Positions 22,897 through 34,260 are shown, numbered from the stretch's first letter. The stretch: 64,000 nt of DNA from Conus ventricosus (GCA_018398815.1 CM031604.1:50975042-51039041); one strand, 5' to 3'. Notes: generated by a model not told the origin, from the sequence alone. Numbers and translations: made by a program.

Positions 22897-23138
22897 TTTG
22901 ATCTATCGATATCACCCTTACACGAACCACGGGGACCACAAGATGTCCATGTACGCTGACGAAGCCCTGGTGATAGTTGTCGGAGGTTTGAATCCCAAGA
23001 TGATGCATCCAGAGATCCCGTGCCGTCTGATGGATTCCTACGACCCCAGCAACAACTCCTGGTTCCTCCTGGGCAAATTGCCTGAAGCTCGTCACCATCA
23101 CGGTTGCGTCATGCTGGATGGCTATCTTTACGTCGTCG
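22897..23138 (+). CDS. kelch-like gene, kelch exon 1
   Basis: The acceptor (GTTTCTGATGCAG) enters in phase 2. LIYRYHPYTNHGDHK corresponds to the 'ea-kYHllP' link between BACK and kelch. The first strand follows (ALVIVVGG), then a full blade: MDSYDPSNNSWFLLGKLP and ARHHHGCVMLDGYLYVVG with the canonical W, R-HG and Y-V-GG positions. The donor GTGAGC leaves in phase 1. Intact frame. Confidence 0.9.
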
Positions 23139-23305
23139 GTGAGCGAAGTGTATGTTAATGACAGGGTATGGGTGATTTCGTCGAAAAAGGTGCGCGTTCA
23201 TTTTGACGTTTTAATGAGATGTTAACATGTCACGTTGTTGTTCAGACGCGCTTGTGTCATGATCTCACTTTAAGCGACAGTTTTCTTACAACGACTGTCA
23301 TTTCT

Positions 23306-23310
<5 letters not shown>

Positions 23311-23383
<73 letters not shown>

Positions 23384-23399
23384 CTCTCTCTCTCTCTCT
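23311..23399. repeat. (TC)n microsatellite then CG/GT run
   Basis: About 85 bases of (TC)n, then GCGCGCACGCGCGCG and (GT)n up to about 23450, in the intron after kelch exon 1. Confidence 0.95.
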
Positions 23400-23702
23400 G
23401 CGCGCACGCGCGCGTATGTGTGTGTGTGTGTGCGCGCGTGTGTGTGCATGGGCGTGCATGCGCTTGGTTGCATGTGCCTCTCTTTAGCATGCAATGTATA
23501 TGTTTGTGTCTTAGTATGTCGGTGTTTTGTGTTCTGGCTTATGTCTGCCATCAACAGGCGGTGAGAACAATGTGAAACCTGCTGGTCATGAGTATTGACA
23601 TATCAGTGTCTGTTGCAGCCCTATTATGTCCAGTTATCATGTGGTGACAAGAAGATAATGATTCTGCTGTGTTCTTGGCCTGCCTCTGGGAGATCTGAAA
23701 AA

Positions 23703-24092
23703 GTATTTGAAATAGCTCCGCCAGACAACCTGGACAATCGAATCACAAGACAAACCAAGACACGTTTCGACTTCTTAGGTCTTCTTCAGACTGGTTTTTC
23801 AAATCAGTTTGCTGGTATTAGTGAGGACAACGAAAAGGAAGAACGAGCAATCACTGATCTTGTCAAATTCGGTTGATTCAACGCTCACCTTGCACCTAAT
23901 TTGACAAGATAAGTGACTGCTTGTTCTTCATGTTCGTTGTCCCGAGAGTTATCCTGCCAGAAGAAGACCTAAGAGGTCGAAACGCGTCGTGTTTTGTCTT
24001 GTGATTCGTGTGTCCATGTTGTCTGCCGGAGTTATTTCAAATACTTGTTGAGATTTGTTTAGATTTCCGCCTATAGTCGCCCCACTTTGCAA
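23703..24092. mobile_element. inverted-repeat element (family D), abutting a kelch exon
   Basis: Long imperfect inverted arms: GTATTTGAAATAGCTCCG at 23703 pairs with GGAGTTATTTCAAATAC ending at 24044. Pairing continues inward through GAATCACAAGACAAA, TCGACTTCTTAGGTCTTCTTC and AATTTGACAAG to a loop near 23872-23902. A second partial copy (loop, right arm and the tail CCGCCTA-AGTC) lies at 52806-53044 and extends to the same CACTTTGCAAC end, here 24092. No transposase is seen; it looks like a foldback or MITE-type element, or part of a LINE tail. It ends ten bases before the acceptor of the next exon. Confidence 0.75.
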
Positions 24093-24102
24093 CTGCCTCC
24101 AG

Positions 24103-24310
24103 GAGGTTCGCTGGTGACGGAAGAAGACCTGGCCAACATGACTGTCGCCACCAGCTCCTGCTACCGCTACGACTTTGGCGGCAACTTCTGGACGGCCATC
24201 GCCCCCATGAGCTGGCCTCGCATGTACCATGCCGTCGCCGTCCTGGAGGGAGTCATCTACGCCCTGGGCGGAGAGACCTCCCCGGACCTCCCGGGAACCG
24301 AAGACAATTG
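24103..24310 (+). CDS. kelch-like gene, kelch exon 2
   Basis: Enters in phase 1 after CTTTGCAACTGCCTCCAG and completes YVVGG across the junction. It has a long inter-blade loop (SLVTEEDLANMTVATSS), then CYRYDFGGNFWTAIAPMSWP, RMYHAVAVLEGVIYALGG and ETSPDLPGTEDNW. These are the YD, W, R-H and IYALGG positions of a kelch blade. Leaves at AATTG then GTGAGG, phase 2. Intact frame. Confidence 0.92.
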
Positions 24311-24779
24311 GTGAGGCTCGTTTGCTCAGTACATGTGATGGTGGTGGTGCTGGTCGTGGTGGTGGTGGTGATGGTGATGGTTGTAGCGGCAATGGTTCTG
24401 TTGAGACGCCTTGAGTGCAAAGTCTTCCCCAGACATTCAGAGAGTGGAACAGAGACGATTAGACTGGCTTTTCAAATTAATTTGCTGGTCTTGGCGAGGA
24501 CAGTAATGATGGTGGTGTTGACAACGTTGATAAGGATGAAATGTCTTTTGGCGCAAAATCCCCAACAGACATCAAGGGAGTGAAAGATACCTGCTGAGGC
24601 TTGTCATATTTGTCGATTGGGGACGAAAATCGCAAAGTCGAGGATGAGTCCAAGTGACCAAAACCCAAACTGTGCACAAGCCCTGCCTGAACGGTACACA
24701 GCAAATCTCTATAGATAAAACCTTATTACACGAAACCCGAAGGCACACAATTAGCATGCACACGTGCACATCTGCACGT

Positions 24780-24798
24780 CAGTGTGTGTGTGTGTGTT

Positions 24799-24871
<73 letters not shown>
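24780..24871. repeat. (GT)n microsatellite
   Basis: About 90 bases of (GT)n with TTTG and TTG interruptions, in the intron between kelch exons 2 and 3. Confidence 0.95.
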
Positions 24872-24873
<2 letters not shown>

Positions 24874-25069
24874 CACAACCAGGTCAAACAACAAAACATT
24901 AACTACAGAAAATGATAATGATCCCCACCCCACCCTCCACTCTCCTCTCCCTCCCTGCTCCCCCCTCCTTTTCAGCACCATAACTGATAACAGTCAGCCG
25001 ACAGACTAGAAATGACAACGAAACAACCTTTAAAAAAAAGTATCCAACTGTAAAGCTTCTTCCCACCAG

Positions 25070-25264
25070 TTTCCTGGACAGCTGTGAGTACTACAACCCG
25101 GACACGGACGAGTGGGGGCCCATCGCCAACATGATGGACGGCGCGGTGGGCATGGCGGTCACCGGGTTCCGCGGCTTGCTGTGGGTCATCGGGGGCTACG
25201 TGGAGCGCGACAAGGTCAGGGTCGTCCTGGCCAGCGTGGAATGCTATGATCCCAGGACGAACAG
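25070..25264 (+). CDS. kelch-like gene, kelch exon 3
   Basis: The acceptor CTTCCCACCAG enters in phase 2. It encodes FLDSCEYYNPDTDEWGPIA, MDGAVGMAVTGFRGLLWVIGG and VVLASVECYDPRTN: one full blade plus the start of the next (VECYDP). Leaves at AACAG then GTGCGT, phase 2. Intact frame. Confidence 0.92.
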
Positions 25265-25649
25265 GTGCGTTGAGCTAAGGTAAAGTAAGGTAAAGTGATG
25301 TTGCTTATAGCCCAGCCGACTATCAGGACTGTCACCGCGTTGAAGTCAACTCATAAATCGCTTTGAAAAAAAATTCACACAACCATTTAAAATACACCTG
25401 AAGACACACCATAAGCTTCGTTAAAATCTTTCTCCTGTAGATCAGACGAAAAATGTTGATCTCTTTCAGAAATTCAAAGATCACATCCGGTGAGACATCT
25501 CTGAACAGGGTTTTCATGGAGTCTGCTGTAAAATGTTTAAATGCCTCTCATCACGCAAGTCCCAACACTCTAAAAGAATATGTTTTACTGTGAGTGGTAC
25601 ATGAGTGCGTTGTGATGAGAAAGATGCAGCAGTGATGAAGTTTGTTGTT

Positions 25650-25950
25650 GTTGTTGTACCCTGGCTAAAAGACTCCAGGGATCATCCGAACAGCCGAAGT
25701 ACTTGAACACTAAGATACATATGCATCAGCTGGGGATGAGAACATTACGTGTGTGACCGTTTTTTTATTACCCCGCCACGTGGGCAGCCACACTCCGACT
25801 TCGGGAGATTTTGGAGACTGAGAATGTTATGCTAGGAGCTTGTCACAACTGAAGACAATCCCCGCATAACTATGCAGAGCATAACAACATTTTTTATGTA
25901 CCCTTGGTGTTCTTGCCTATGTCAATTGGCCTGACACAGCCTTAAGCCAA
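25650..25950. repeat. dispersed repeat, family C
   Basis: About 300 bases match, in inverted orientation, 57614-57890. Shared blocks include TTGTACCCTGGCT, GCATCAGCTG, GATGAGAACATTA, CTAGGAGCTTGTCACAACTG, ATAACTATGCAGAGC and GTCAATTGGCC. The stretch CACACTCCGACTTCGGGAG resembles the ATACTCCAACTTCGGGGAA module of SINE family B. Confidence 0.8.
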
Positions 25951-27066
25951 GGCAGGATGAAGTTTATGGATTTTCTTTCCTTTTTATTATTTTTTTTTAG
26001 TCTACCCATATCTCGGTGAAGAGTCACCGGGGCGGCGCCACACTGGGAACTGTAGAGTAGGTCGCTCCAGTTCTGTCGGCTGAGTGCCAAGGTTCGGATC
26101 TCTTGTAAATGGTTACCTTGTCCAGTCTGCAATGTTGTGAGCCCATTGGGTTTTTTTTTCCCCCTTCTCCGCCTCTCTCCTCCAACAGTGTCTTGCAGGC
26201 TTGTTTGAAGCGACGATGTATGCCTTGCGGCATGTTGTCTTGGTAAAGTCACACCTTGTGGAGCTCATCCCTCTCCAGGTCGGACTTTCTTATGGCAGGT
26301 GATACTGGATTACACGGTTACCAGTAGCAGAGAATTCCTGACCTGACTAATAATAGGTTTCTGAAGTAACGCTGTGGTCTGTTTATTTCTCCTGATGTTT
26401 ATGAGTTTATGTTTGCCAGTATGACGGTGGGGGTGGATGGTGGGCGGTTGTTGTCGTTGTTTGTACATACTTGTAGTTGCATTGATTTGGTTCCTGGTTT
26501 GACAGTTACTGCTTCTAGGTGTTGATGTTTGCCAGTGTAATTTTAATTTCTCGTGGTATTTCCAAGAGTTGATGATTGTCAAAATGTTTTGGTTTTTTTT
26601 CATGGTTGGGCTTAAGTATGCTTATTTAAACGTGTTTGTCTACTTGTTCTAAATGTGTCATGACACTTTTGACTGAAGTTTTACTGAGTTTTTTTACATT
26701 CGCAGTTTAATTGGTTTTGCCGCTTGCTGGATACCTACTCACAATATTTCTGAGTGTTGATGTTTGCCAACATGTTTCTCGTGGCAGTAGTGCTCATTCT
26801 TTTGTTTCATGTTCAATCTGATGTTTTATGGGTTAAATGATTTATTTATTCCACTATGTTTAAACAGTGAGTATATGTTATGTTATGTCAACGCACGTGC
26901 CTTTTAACTTATGTATATTGGATATTTTTGCATCAATTTTAGCATAGAAAAGGTGGTGGGTTTCAATGGTCCAACACAAAACTATTTCCTTAAAACGCAC
27001 CCACGTCCTCCCCACCCACGTATTTCCCCTGTGCGCTTCTTCAACCTGGTTCTACCCCTCAGTACC

Positions 27067-27070
<4 letters not shown>

Positions 27071-27134
<64 letters not shown>
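27071..27134. repeat. (CA)n microsatellite
   Basis: About 64 bases of pure (CA)n in the intron before kelch exon 4. Confidence 0.95.
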
Positions 27135-27136
<2 letters not shown>

Positions 27137-27501
27137 AGTCAGATTGTCAAACGGATACGCTGGCAAAAATTGCCTCACATTCTGTCTTCATCTTTCCAAC
27201 CCCTTCGTTCGATCAATATTGGTCCTGTAATATAACTGGAACACCCTAAAGCCAAATTCACCATTCACTGCAACGTTGAAGGGACGTTTAAGAGACGTTG
27301 TAGAATATTCCATTCGGTGACTTGATGTCTTTAAGTCCAGTAACCCGTCCGTTATCGCTGTCTCTCGCCCTTATTTCCGTCTTGTTCTTCCTTCACAGAT
27401 TTTTCAGTACTTAAGTTGACATTAATACGACTAACAGTAAAGACGTTTCACTAGCTTTCGGTCGATAAAGGACAGAAGAAAACCTTTAGGTTTGACCAAT
27501 C

Positions 27502-27548
27502 GGGGGGGGGGGGGGGGGGGGGGAGGGGGGGGGGGAGGGGGGGGGGGG
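27502..27548. repeat. poly-G tract, 47 bases with two A interruptions
   Basis: G runs of 22, 12 and 12 bases separated by single A. It is the longest G tract in the window and a strong G-quadruplex candidate on the coding strand of the kelch-like gene. Confidence 0.95.
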
Positions 27549-27954
27549 ACTGCTAAAGAATTACATGGAAAAAAAAACTTCAGTTGAAGGGAGATTCACT
27601 CTTCTTGGATTACCAGGTATGCATATGCACACTTTGTGTTACCCACTTACTGCTACTGCCAGTACCCTCACTGTTACTACTATATATGCAAAGAAGGAGT
27701 CGCTGTGCGAGTGCCTCATGTCGTGTGTGGACGTACATAGGGAGAACATTTAGAGCTGGGAAGTTCAGTTCATATTGTACAGTTCAGTTCATAATCATAT
27801 TCCCTGAATCATTGCTGATTCGAAAATCTTCCATATTTTTCACAGAATCATCCAAAACGACCATAGTAACGCTGTAGAATGCAACCCACGACTTCTCGTA
27901 TAGAAAGAATGCAGTATTTGTACCAATCCTGAAAGAACTTCCCCAGCAACCAGA

Positions 27955-28025
27955 ATGCTCTGTGGTCGAGTGGTTAGAATGCGCGAATGGTGTGCCGAAG
28001 GTCACAGCTTCAAGTCCCACACGGA
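27955..28025 (+). repeat. tRNA-like SINE head
   Basis: GTGGTCGAGTGGTTAGAATG resembles an A-box region and GCTTCAAGTCCC a B box. It is followed by a poly-T run, not by a mature tRNA 3' end. A SINE relic about 110 bases before kelch exon 4. Confidence 0.5.
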
Positions 28026-28137
28026 ACTCTTTTTTTTGTTTTGTCATTACCGATTCCCTTAAAAAGTGTGTACACTGCCACCATGATTGTTCCGATTGGC
28101 AGACAGCTCGTTACTGTCATGACCGTCATGATTTCAG

Positions 28138-28355
28138 CTGGATCTCCATGAGCCCCCTCCCAACACCAGTGTGCCATGCCTGTGTGGCTGACGTCATGGA
28201 CTCGCTCTTCGTGGTGGGTGGCGCCCAAGCCACGGACCCAGGCTTCCCCATGCAAAGCGTGGGCGACATCCTGCAGTACCTGGAGATGGACGATGTGTGG
28301 GTCCAGTTCACCACCCTCTCCATCCCGAGGCACGACGCTGGCTGCTGTGTCATCG
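28138..28355 (+). CDS. kelch-like gene, kelch exon 4
   Basis: The acceptor GTCATGATTTCAG enters in phase 2. It encodes WISMSPLPTPVCHACVADV, MDSLFVVGG, then a long loop (AQATDPGFPMQSVGD), ILQYLEMDDVWVQFTTLS and IPRHDAGCCVI. The W and LFVVGG positions of a kelch blade are present. Leaves at ATCG then GTAGGT, phase 1. Intact frame. Confidence 0.92.
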
Positions 28356-28518
28356 GTAGGTGGACTGGCTGGTGACTATCAGGGTCAAGCCTATGACCTG
28401 GTTGCATTCTGCTTTAGGATCAGAGGAACGGTCATCGTTCAAGATAAGTACTATACGAAACACCTTGAGTATTTATTTTCTGACGAGCCACTAGCCTTGT
28501 TTGCTTCTTCTGCTGCAG

Positions 28519-28688
28519 GCGACCGCCTGTTCATCCTGGGCGGTGTGTGCTCCTTGACGGCCGACGTGCTGCAGGAGGTGGAGTGTATCGACGTGTCTAC
28601 AGGGGACTGGCTGCAGGACCTGGAGCCCATGTCCAGCCCGGCTATGGGTCTGGCCTGCGTGTCCGTTCTGGCTGAAGATTTCCAGTAG
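28519..28688 (+). CDS. kelch-like gene, last kelch exon with stop
   Basis: The acceptor TTCTTCTGCTGCAG enters in phase 1. It encodes GDRLFILGGVCSLTADVLQ, VECIDVSTGDWLQDLEPMS and MGLACVSVLAEDFQ, then TAG at 28686-28688. It completes the sixth double-Gly strand and provides the closing strand of the propeller. Intact frame. Confidence 0.92.
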
Positions 28689-29117
28689 AGTGCCCGGTCC
28701 CAGCCCCCCACCGCACCCTGCATCAGACAGTAAGACCTTGCCCACCTTGTCTCGGGAGAGGGTTGGTCTTGCCTCAAAGCATCACCTGTGCTGAAATGCA
28801 GACCCCTTTTAGAGTAGTGGGCAATATGGGTTAATCTCTACTGTCTGAGAGAGGAAAGGGAGGGATAGAAGAGGTGGTGGTGGGGAGATAGAGAGGGAGG
28901 TTGGGAATGGAGTGGGGGTGGCGGGGGGGGGAGCAGTACGGACAAGGCCATGTTCTTCAGGGGTACAATTTGAAAGAAGCAATCCTGTGATACCTGAATT
29001 TGAAAAAAAAAGCTTCATCTTGTGTGCCTGATACTTGTACAAAAAGGCGGCAAAGCGTGACTGAAGACTTGGGACAAAAGACAGGGAAGTATGGTTGAAT
29101 TAAAAAAAAAACAACCC

Positions 29118-29139
29118 CACACACACAGACGCACGCACG

Positions 29140-29184
<45 letters not shown>

Positions 29185-29208
29185 ACACGCACGCATACAC
29201 GCACACAC

Positions 29209-29239
<31 letters not shown>

Positions 29240-29240
29240 A
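29118..29240. repeat. (CA)n / (GC)n microsatellite cluster
   Basis: CACACA, GCGCGCGCGC and CACACGCACGCATACACG blocks over about 120 bases; it would lie in the 3' UTR of the kelch-like gene if the distal poly(A) signals are used. Confidence 0.9.
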
Positions 29241-29324
29241 AACACTATAAACACAATACAAAAAAGGTTTTTTAAAAAAGCTACTGGTTTCAATTTTGAT
29301 GTCAGAATTATCAATATATATGGG

Positions 29325-29384
29325 AATAAAATGACTGGAGACTTGGATAGACATATATAACAAACTGTGTCTAAAACCAATAAA
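29325..29384 (+). promoter_or_regulatory. candidate poly(A) signals of the kelch-like gene
   Basis: AATAAA occurs at 29325-29330 and again at 29379-29384, about 640 and 690 bases after the stop codon. They are the first canonical hexamers downstream that I see. Motif match and position only. Confidence 0.35.
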
Positions 29385-30739
29385 TTTTGTTCAACAAAAA
29401 CAGTCTTAACTTTCTGTTCATGTTTGATGCTGATGTCCTTAGTGTCAACAATTCCTTGGTTGAAAGGGACGAAAAGTTATCGATTTTCAATGTTTCGTGT
29501 AACCGGGGTTTCATTCACGTCATGAGGTATTACCATCAGGATAGTGTACACAGGCCTCAATATCCAAAGTTAAAAGAGTCGAAGTTTCCAGGGTCTACTT
29601 CTCCGCCTTCAGTCTTTGGATTGCAGCGTGTCTGAGACTTCAACGTGTTCCGCTTCCTCAACCCTCCAGTGGTAAGTCACCGTCTCTGGCACTTTCAGCT
29701 CAGCATGTCGAGTAAAGATGACCACTGCAAGTAAGTAAAGCAAGTTAGCCAGAAGCTGGCTGTACATCGAGAGCATCAACGCACATATGATAAGCACGCC
29801 ATAGAATTCATAGACTTGTATTTTGGTGTTCAGTAAACTGTCAAAAAACAACTGTTTATAAGGGTATGCGGATGAGAGGCTACTCATGAATGAATGTAAT
29901 AAGAAACACCTATGTTGAAAATGTTGATACAAAATGGCTGTTACCGTGCGTGTTGTTGTTGTTGTTGTTTTCGGGTTATGGCCATCCGTATAATTCGGGG
30001 GTTAACGAAATTTGTACCATACTAGGCATATCAGTTTGTTGAATAGAGGAGTGTGAAATAAAAAACATCAAGATGAGAGTCGTCCATATCGCAATGATAA
30101 ACAAGCAAGCAACATTAACACAAAATACCATGAAAGATTACACTTACCACGGAAACATCGATTTCTTTGTCTGAAAAAAAATGCATATTTGGCTTTCTTC
30201 ATGGATTACAAGTGTACGCAAGGCATGACAGAGTAATACTAATTTCCGAGAGAAAAAAATCGATCAGAGACTTTTCATTTCCATCCAGTTCCACGCTAAA
30301 GAAAACTTACACACATGCTGCCGTACTAAAGTTTGACTGATGAAAGGAAGACTGCCTCCTACCCTCTCCATTTTGTCTGTAACATTGACTGATACAGTGT
30401 CGGCTGTACATGCATCTACTGATGAATGAATGAATCGTGAAAACAGTCACAAAATCGGTCAGGTATAAGATTGTTCCACGTTTTCTATATCTCTTTCTTG
30501 CAACAAAAACAAAAAAAGAAAGAAAAAAGAAAAACTTAAAACGTTTTGAATATGAAACGTGAAAGCAGACACAAAATCAGTCAAATTAGAAATGATTCCT
30601 TGGTTTTCCATTTTCCTTTCTTGCAAGTGGGTTGGTGCGCTAGTGTAACACGCTAGAAAAACTGCGTGCTGAAAATACCATCGTAGCGCTTACTGTGTGC
30701 GCTCTGAACACTAACGGTAGTATTTTTATGTGGTATGTC

Positions 30740-31229
30740 ATTCTCCCTATCCCACCGTCTCTTCTGACTTTGTCTCTAGCGTCATTTCAGTCTCTGTCAC
30801 TTTCTCCGTCTGTCTGTCTATCTTTGTGTGTCTCTTTCTCTCTCCATACCTCTCTCTCTCTCCCACCACTCCCTCTCTCTCAGTCCCTGTGTCTTGTCTG
30901 TCTCTCTGTTTTTGATTGTCCCTATTTATGTTTGGCGTCCTGCATGTCTCTCTGTCTCTAATTATCTCTCTGTCTCTGTCTGTTTTCCACTGACAATTTC
31001 TGTATCCCAGTCCAGTCTCTCTATCGTTGCCTCACTCTGTCCCTCCCTCCTCTCTCCCTGTTTGTCTTGTCTTCCCATCTCTCAATGTCTTTCTCTTTCT
31101 CGGTCTCTCTAACCGTTCCTCTCGCTATCTCCATCATTGCCTCTTTGTTCACGTCTGTCTGCCTCTGACCCCCACCCCCCTTTCTCTCTCTGTCTTCCTC
31201 TCTATGTATATACATGAATATATCTATTT

Positions 31230-31281
<52 letters not shown>

Positions 31282-31400
31282 CCCTGTCTCTTGATGTCTT
31301 TCTCTTTCGGTCTGTCTGTCCCGCTCACTGTCTTTGTCATTGCCCTTCCTCCCCCCCCTCTCTCTCTTTTTCTGTATCGTTTTCTCTCTCGATCTATGAT
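30740..31400. repeat. pyrimidine-rich (TCTG/TCTC)n region
   Basis: About 650 bases in which the + strand is mostly C and T (TCTCTGTCTGTC, CTCTCTCCC). It includes a (TG)n run at 31230-31280. Frames through it on either strand are low-complexity artefacts. The next 500 bases have the complementary purine bias. Confidence 0.85.
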
Positions 31401-31494
31401 CTCTAACCCTGTGTGTGTGTGTGTGCGCGCGCGCGCGCCTGCATTTGTGTGTGTGCGTGTGCGCGCGCGCCTGCATTTGTGTGTGTGTGTGTGA

Positions 31495-31990
31495 TTGAGA
31501 CAGTCAGACGGACAAAAACAGTGGGAGAAACAGATACAAGATAGGGAGAGAGAGAGAGAGACGGGAAGAAGGCGAGCGAGTGAGACATGCATAGAAACAG
31601 AGAAAAGGAGACATGTACGTAGACAAACAGAGAAGGAGGCAGATAAAGAGAGACAGAGACAGACACAGAGCAGACGGCGAGAAAGATTCAGAGAGAGAAA
31701 AGGAGAGAGGTACATAGACAAACATAGAAGGAGGCAGATCAAGAGAGACAGAGACAGAAACTAAGCAGACTGGGAAGTAGATTCAGAGAGAGATGGAGCG
31801 ACAGAGAGAGAGAGAGAGTGGAAGTTGCCCGGAAAAGAAGACGGTGAGAGGATGCGAGACAAGAGAGCGAAACGGAGAGAGAGATACAAGACAAAGAAAA
31901 ATGCGTCGCCTGTGACGGGGAGAGAGAGAAACAAACGAGCGACAATTAGAGAAAGAGAGAGACGGAGACAGAGATAGAAGGAAGTAAGTA
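31495..31990. repeat. purine-rich (GAGACAGA)n region
   Basis: About 500 bases of GAGACAGAGAG-type sequence on the + strand, the complement style of the preceding pyrimidine-rich block; the two could pair as a loose long inverted repeat. It abuts the LINE at about 32080. Confidence 0.85.
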
Positions 31991-32075
31991 AAAGCTTCCC
32001 TTGCTCTTCTACTGACTTCACTGCAAGAATAGGTCTCAGCACAAACGCTCCCTGGTCATGTTGCGACACCATCTC

Positions 32076-33640
32076 TATCACAGATGGTGTGCGCAAACTG
32101 CTGAAGAACCTTGACCCCCGGAAAGCGCCTGGACCAGACAGCATCAGTCCCCGCTTAAGGAACCCGCTGATGACCTCTCGCCCGCTCTCACCCTGTTCTA
32201 CCAGTCATCCGTCGATACAGGAATTGTTCTCAGGAACTGGAGGACAGCGTAGGTGTCACCAATTTTCAAGAAGGGGGAGCGCTACAGGCCAGAGAACTAT
32301 CGTCCAATTTCATTGACGAGCGTGCCTGGAAAAATCATCGAGCACATACTGGTCCACACAGTGATGAGCTTTGCTGAGAAACACAACATTATCTGCAGAC
32401 AACAGCAAGAGTTCCACCGGGGTCGTTCTTGCGTCAGCCAGCTGCTTGGACTTATGGATGAAATCACTCTCGACCAAGAGAAGGGCAGACAGCATGACGT
32501 CGTGGTGTTGGACTTCTCCAAAGCCTTCGACAAGGTCTGCCATTCACTTTTTAGTCCATAAGCTCCAACACTATGGAACCAGGGGTCATCTAAACCGGTG
32601 GATACAGAACTTCCTGACGGACAGACAACAGGCAGTGGTGGTGGATGGAGCAACGTCGTCGTTTGTAGGAGTGGAGTCAGGTGTCCCCCAGGGCTCCGTT
32701 TTGGGCCCCTGCCTCTTCCTTTGTTCACATAAATGACATCCCGACAGGTCTCTCCTCAACCGTGCGACTTTTCGCAGACGACACTGCCTGCCACAAGACT
32801 ATTAGGAAAGCTAGCGACCAATCCAACCTCCAAGAAGACCTGGATATGCAGGAAGCAAGGGAGCAGACTTGGCTCATGTCCTTCCATCTTGACAAGTGTC
32901 ACTTACACTTTGGCGAAAAACATAAGACCACCTACCACCTGCACGGCCAAAACCTCCAGACCACTACGGAGGAAAAGTTTCTGGGTGTTACCCTGGCCAC
33001 CAACTTGAAATGGGAACCCCACATCAGCAACATCACCAAGGCCTCCAAGACCCTTGGCTTTGTCAAGTGGAACCTCAAAATAGGCTCTATCAAGACCAAG
33101 GAGAGAGCCTACAAAGCCCTGGTTCGCCCGACCCTGGAGTATGTCTGCCAAGTATGGGACCCCTACCAAGATGGGGACAAAGCATCGTTTGAAAAGGTGC
33201 AACCAAGGGCTGGGTAATCAACCGCTGCCGTCAGACATCCAGCTTGAGTGCGATGTACGAACAACTTCCCTGGGCACCGCTTGAAGATCGACGGTGTTTG
33301 ATCCGGCTGTCGACATTCTTCAAATTCCATCATGGAGACTTCACGATCGACTCCATACATGTTCCTCCTCGCCGCACCCATCACTATGACACTCGTAATT
33401 CCCACGTGCTGCAGTATGCCATTGAATCCTGCTACAGGAAGAATGGCTTCTTCCCGCGCACTGGGAGACAATGGAACGACCTTCCAGCTGAGGCAGCAAC
33501 ATCAGCGTCGCTGGAGGGCTTCAAATCCTGGATATAACCCCCTGCCCCTCCTGTATCCCCTCACCTGCACCTGTTCTTCCCACTCACTTAGGAGTAGGGT
33601 CTACCTTAGCCCCTCCTAGAGGCCTGAACATATTAGTGGG
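32076..33640 (+). mobile_element. 5'-truncated LINE (CR1/jockey type), reverse transcriptase and 3' end
   Basis: It encodes a non-LTR reverse transcriptase in pieces: VRKLLKNLDPRKAPGPDSIS, YRPISLTSVPGKIIEHILV, VVVLDFSKAFDKVCHSL, VESGVPQGSVLGPCLF, and VRLFADDTACHKT with the catalytic F-A-D-D box. Then come the C-terminal KFLGVTLATNLKWEPHI and RPTLEYVCQVWDPYQ, and the end RQWNDLPAEAATSASLEGFK with a stop at 33537. Frame breaks fall near 32160, 32560, 32725 and 33210. The endonuclease is missing. A short C/T-rich 3' UTR follows. It is inactive, and related to the copy at 43.0-44.8 kb. Confidence 0.9.
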
Positions 33641-33789
33641 GGGTCCCAAGCCTTTCTTCCCTTCCCCACCACTTCAAACTGTTGATCCAGGTAGCATCTT
33701 CGAATCTATTCTGTTATTTCCGGAAACCCTTTTCTACTGTCAGAATCTTCAACTGGATGAAGGTGGACAGTTAAGAAAGAAGAAGGGAG

Positions 33790-34260
33790 GCGAGTGAAAC
33801 GAAGATGCAGAGAGAAAGGGGGGGGGGGGGGGGGGGGAGAAGGGGCAGAGGCAGAAAGAGACATACAGATAGAACGAGACAGATAGAGGGACAAAGACAG
33901 AGGCACACAGAAAAAAAAGAGAAGTGGAGAAAACCACACAGAAAGGGGGGGGGGGGGGGGGGGGGGGGGGGCGTGAGAAAGAGAAACGGAAAAAGAAAGA
34001 GAGACAGAGAAAAACCGTGACAAACACGAAGATGGAGACTTCGTGAGAGACCAAAACAGAGAGACAGAGAACCAGACACTGACGGAGACCGAGGGCGAGA
34101 ACGACAGAACAGAGAGAGAACAAGAGATACAGACATGGAGGAAACGGAGACTGAGAGACAACAAATGAAACGGAGAGAAAGAAAGGTGGGGAACTTGAAA
34201 GGGATGGAGGAACAGAGAGGGAGAACTGAGAATGAGAGAGAGAGGGTGGAGATTAACAGA
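33790..34260. repeat. purine-rich region with two long poly-G tracts
   Basis: GAGA/GACAGA-rich + strand, with 20 G at 33818-33837 and 27 G at 33945-33971. Homopurine-homopyrimidine DNA with triplex and quadruplex potential. No gene. Confidence 0.85.

Larger units (their letters stand above)
926..28688 (+). other. gene span: kelch-like (BTB-BACK-kelch) protein
   Basis: The exons listed below form one + strand gene with BTB, BACK and six kelch blades in the canonical order. Known family role: KLHL proteins use BTB-BACK to dimerise and bind CUL3, and the kelch propeller to hold the substrate for ubiquitination. Splice phases agree across the kelch part (2-2, 1-1, 2-2, 2-2, 1-1). The BACK exon donor at 10110 is phase 2 and so is the kelch acceptor at 22897, so those exons can join directly. 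A Ser/Gln-rich block inside the long intervening stretch may be an alternative or constitutive insert. The gene cannot be assigned to a specific KLHL orthologue. Confidence 0.85.
28689..30730. other. 3' flank of the kelch-like gene, intergenic
   Basis: It contains a GA/G-rich stretch (28850-28935), CA and GCGC microsatellites (29118-29240) and AT-rich sequence. A 107-codon - strand frame at 29609-29932 has a hydrophobic middle (VLIICALMLSMYSQLL) but no splice or homology support. Nothing else is recognised. Confidence 0.5.

Noticed and set aside
29609..29932. 107-codon - strand frame with a hydrophobic segment
   Set aside because: No splice signals, homology or repeat of the frame elsewhere; length is within chance for AT-rich DNA. 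Kept only as a note in the intergenic entry.
30695..31764. Long overlapping open frames on both strands (Ser/Leu-rich and Arg/Glu-rich)
   Set aside because: Low-complexity CT/GA-rich DNA opens several frames at once; no homology.
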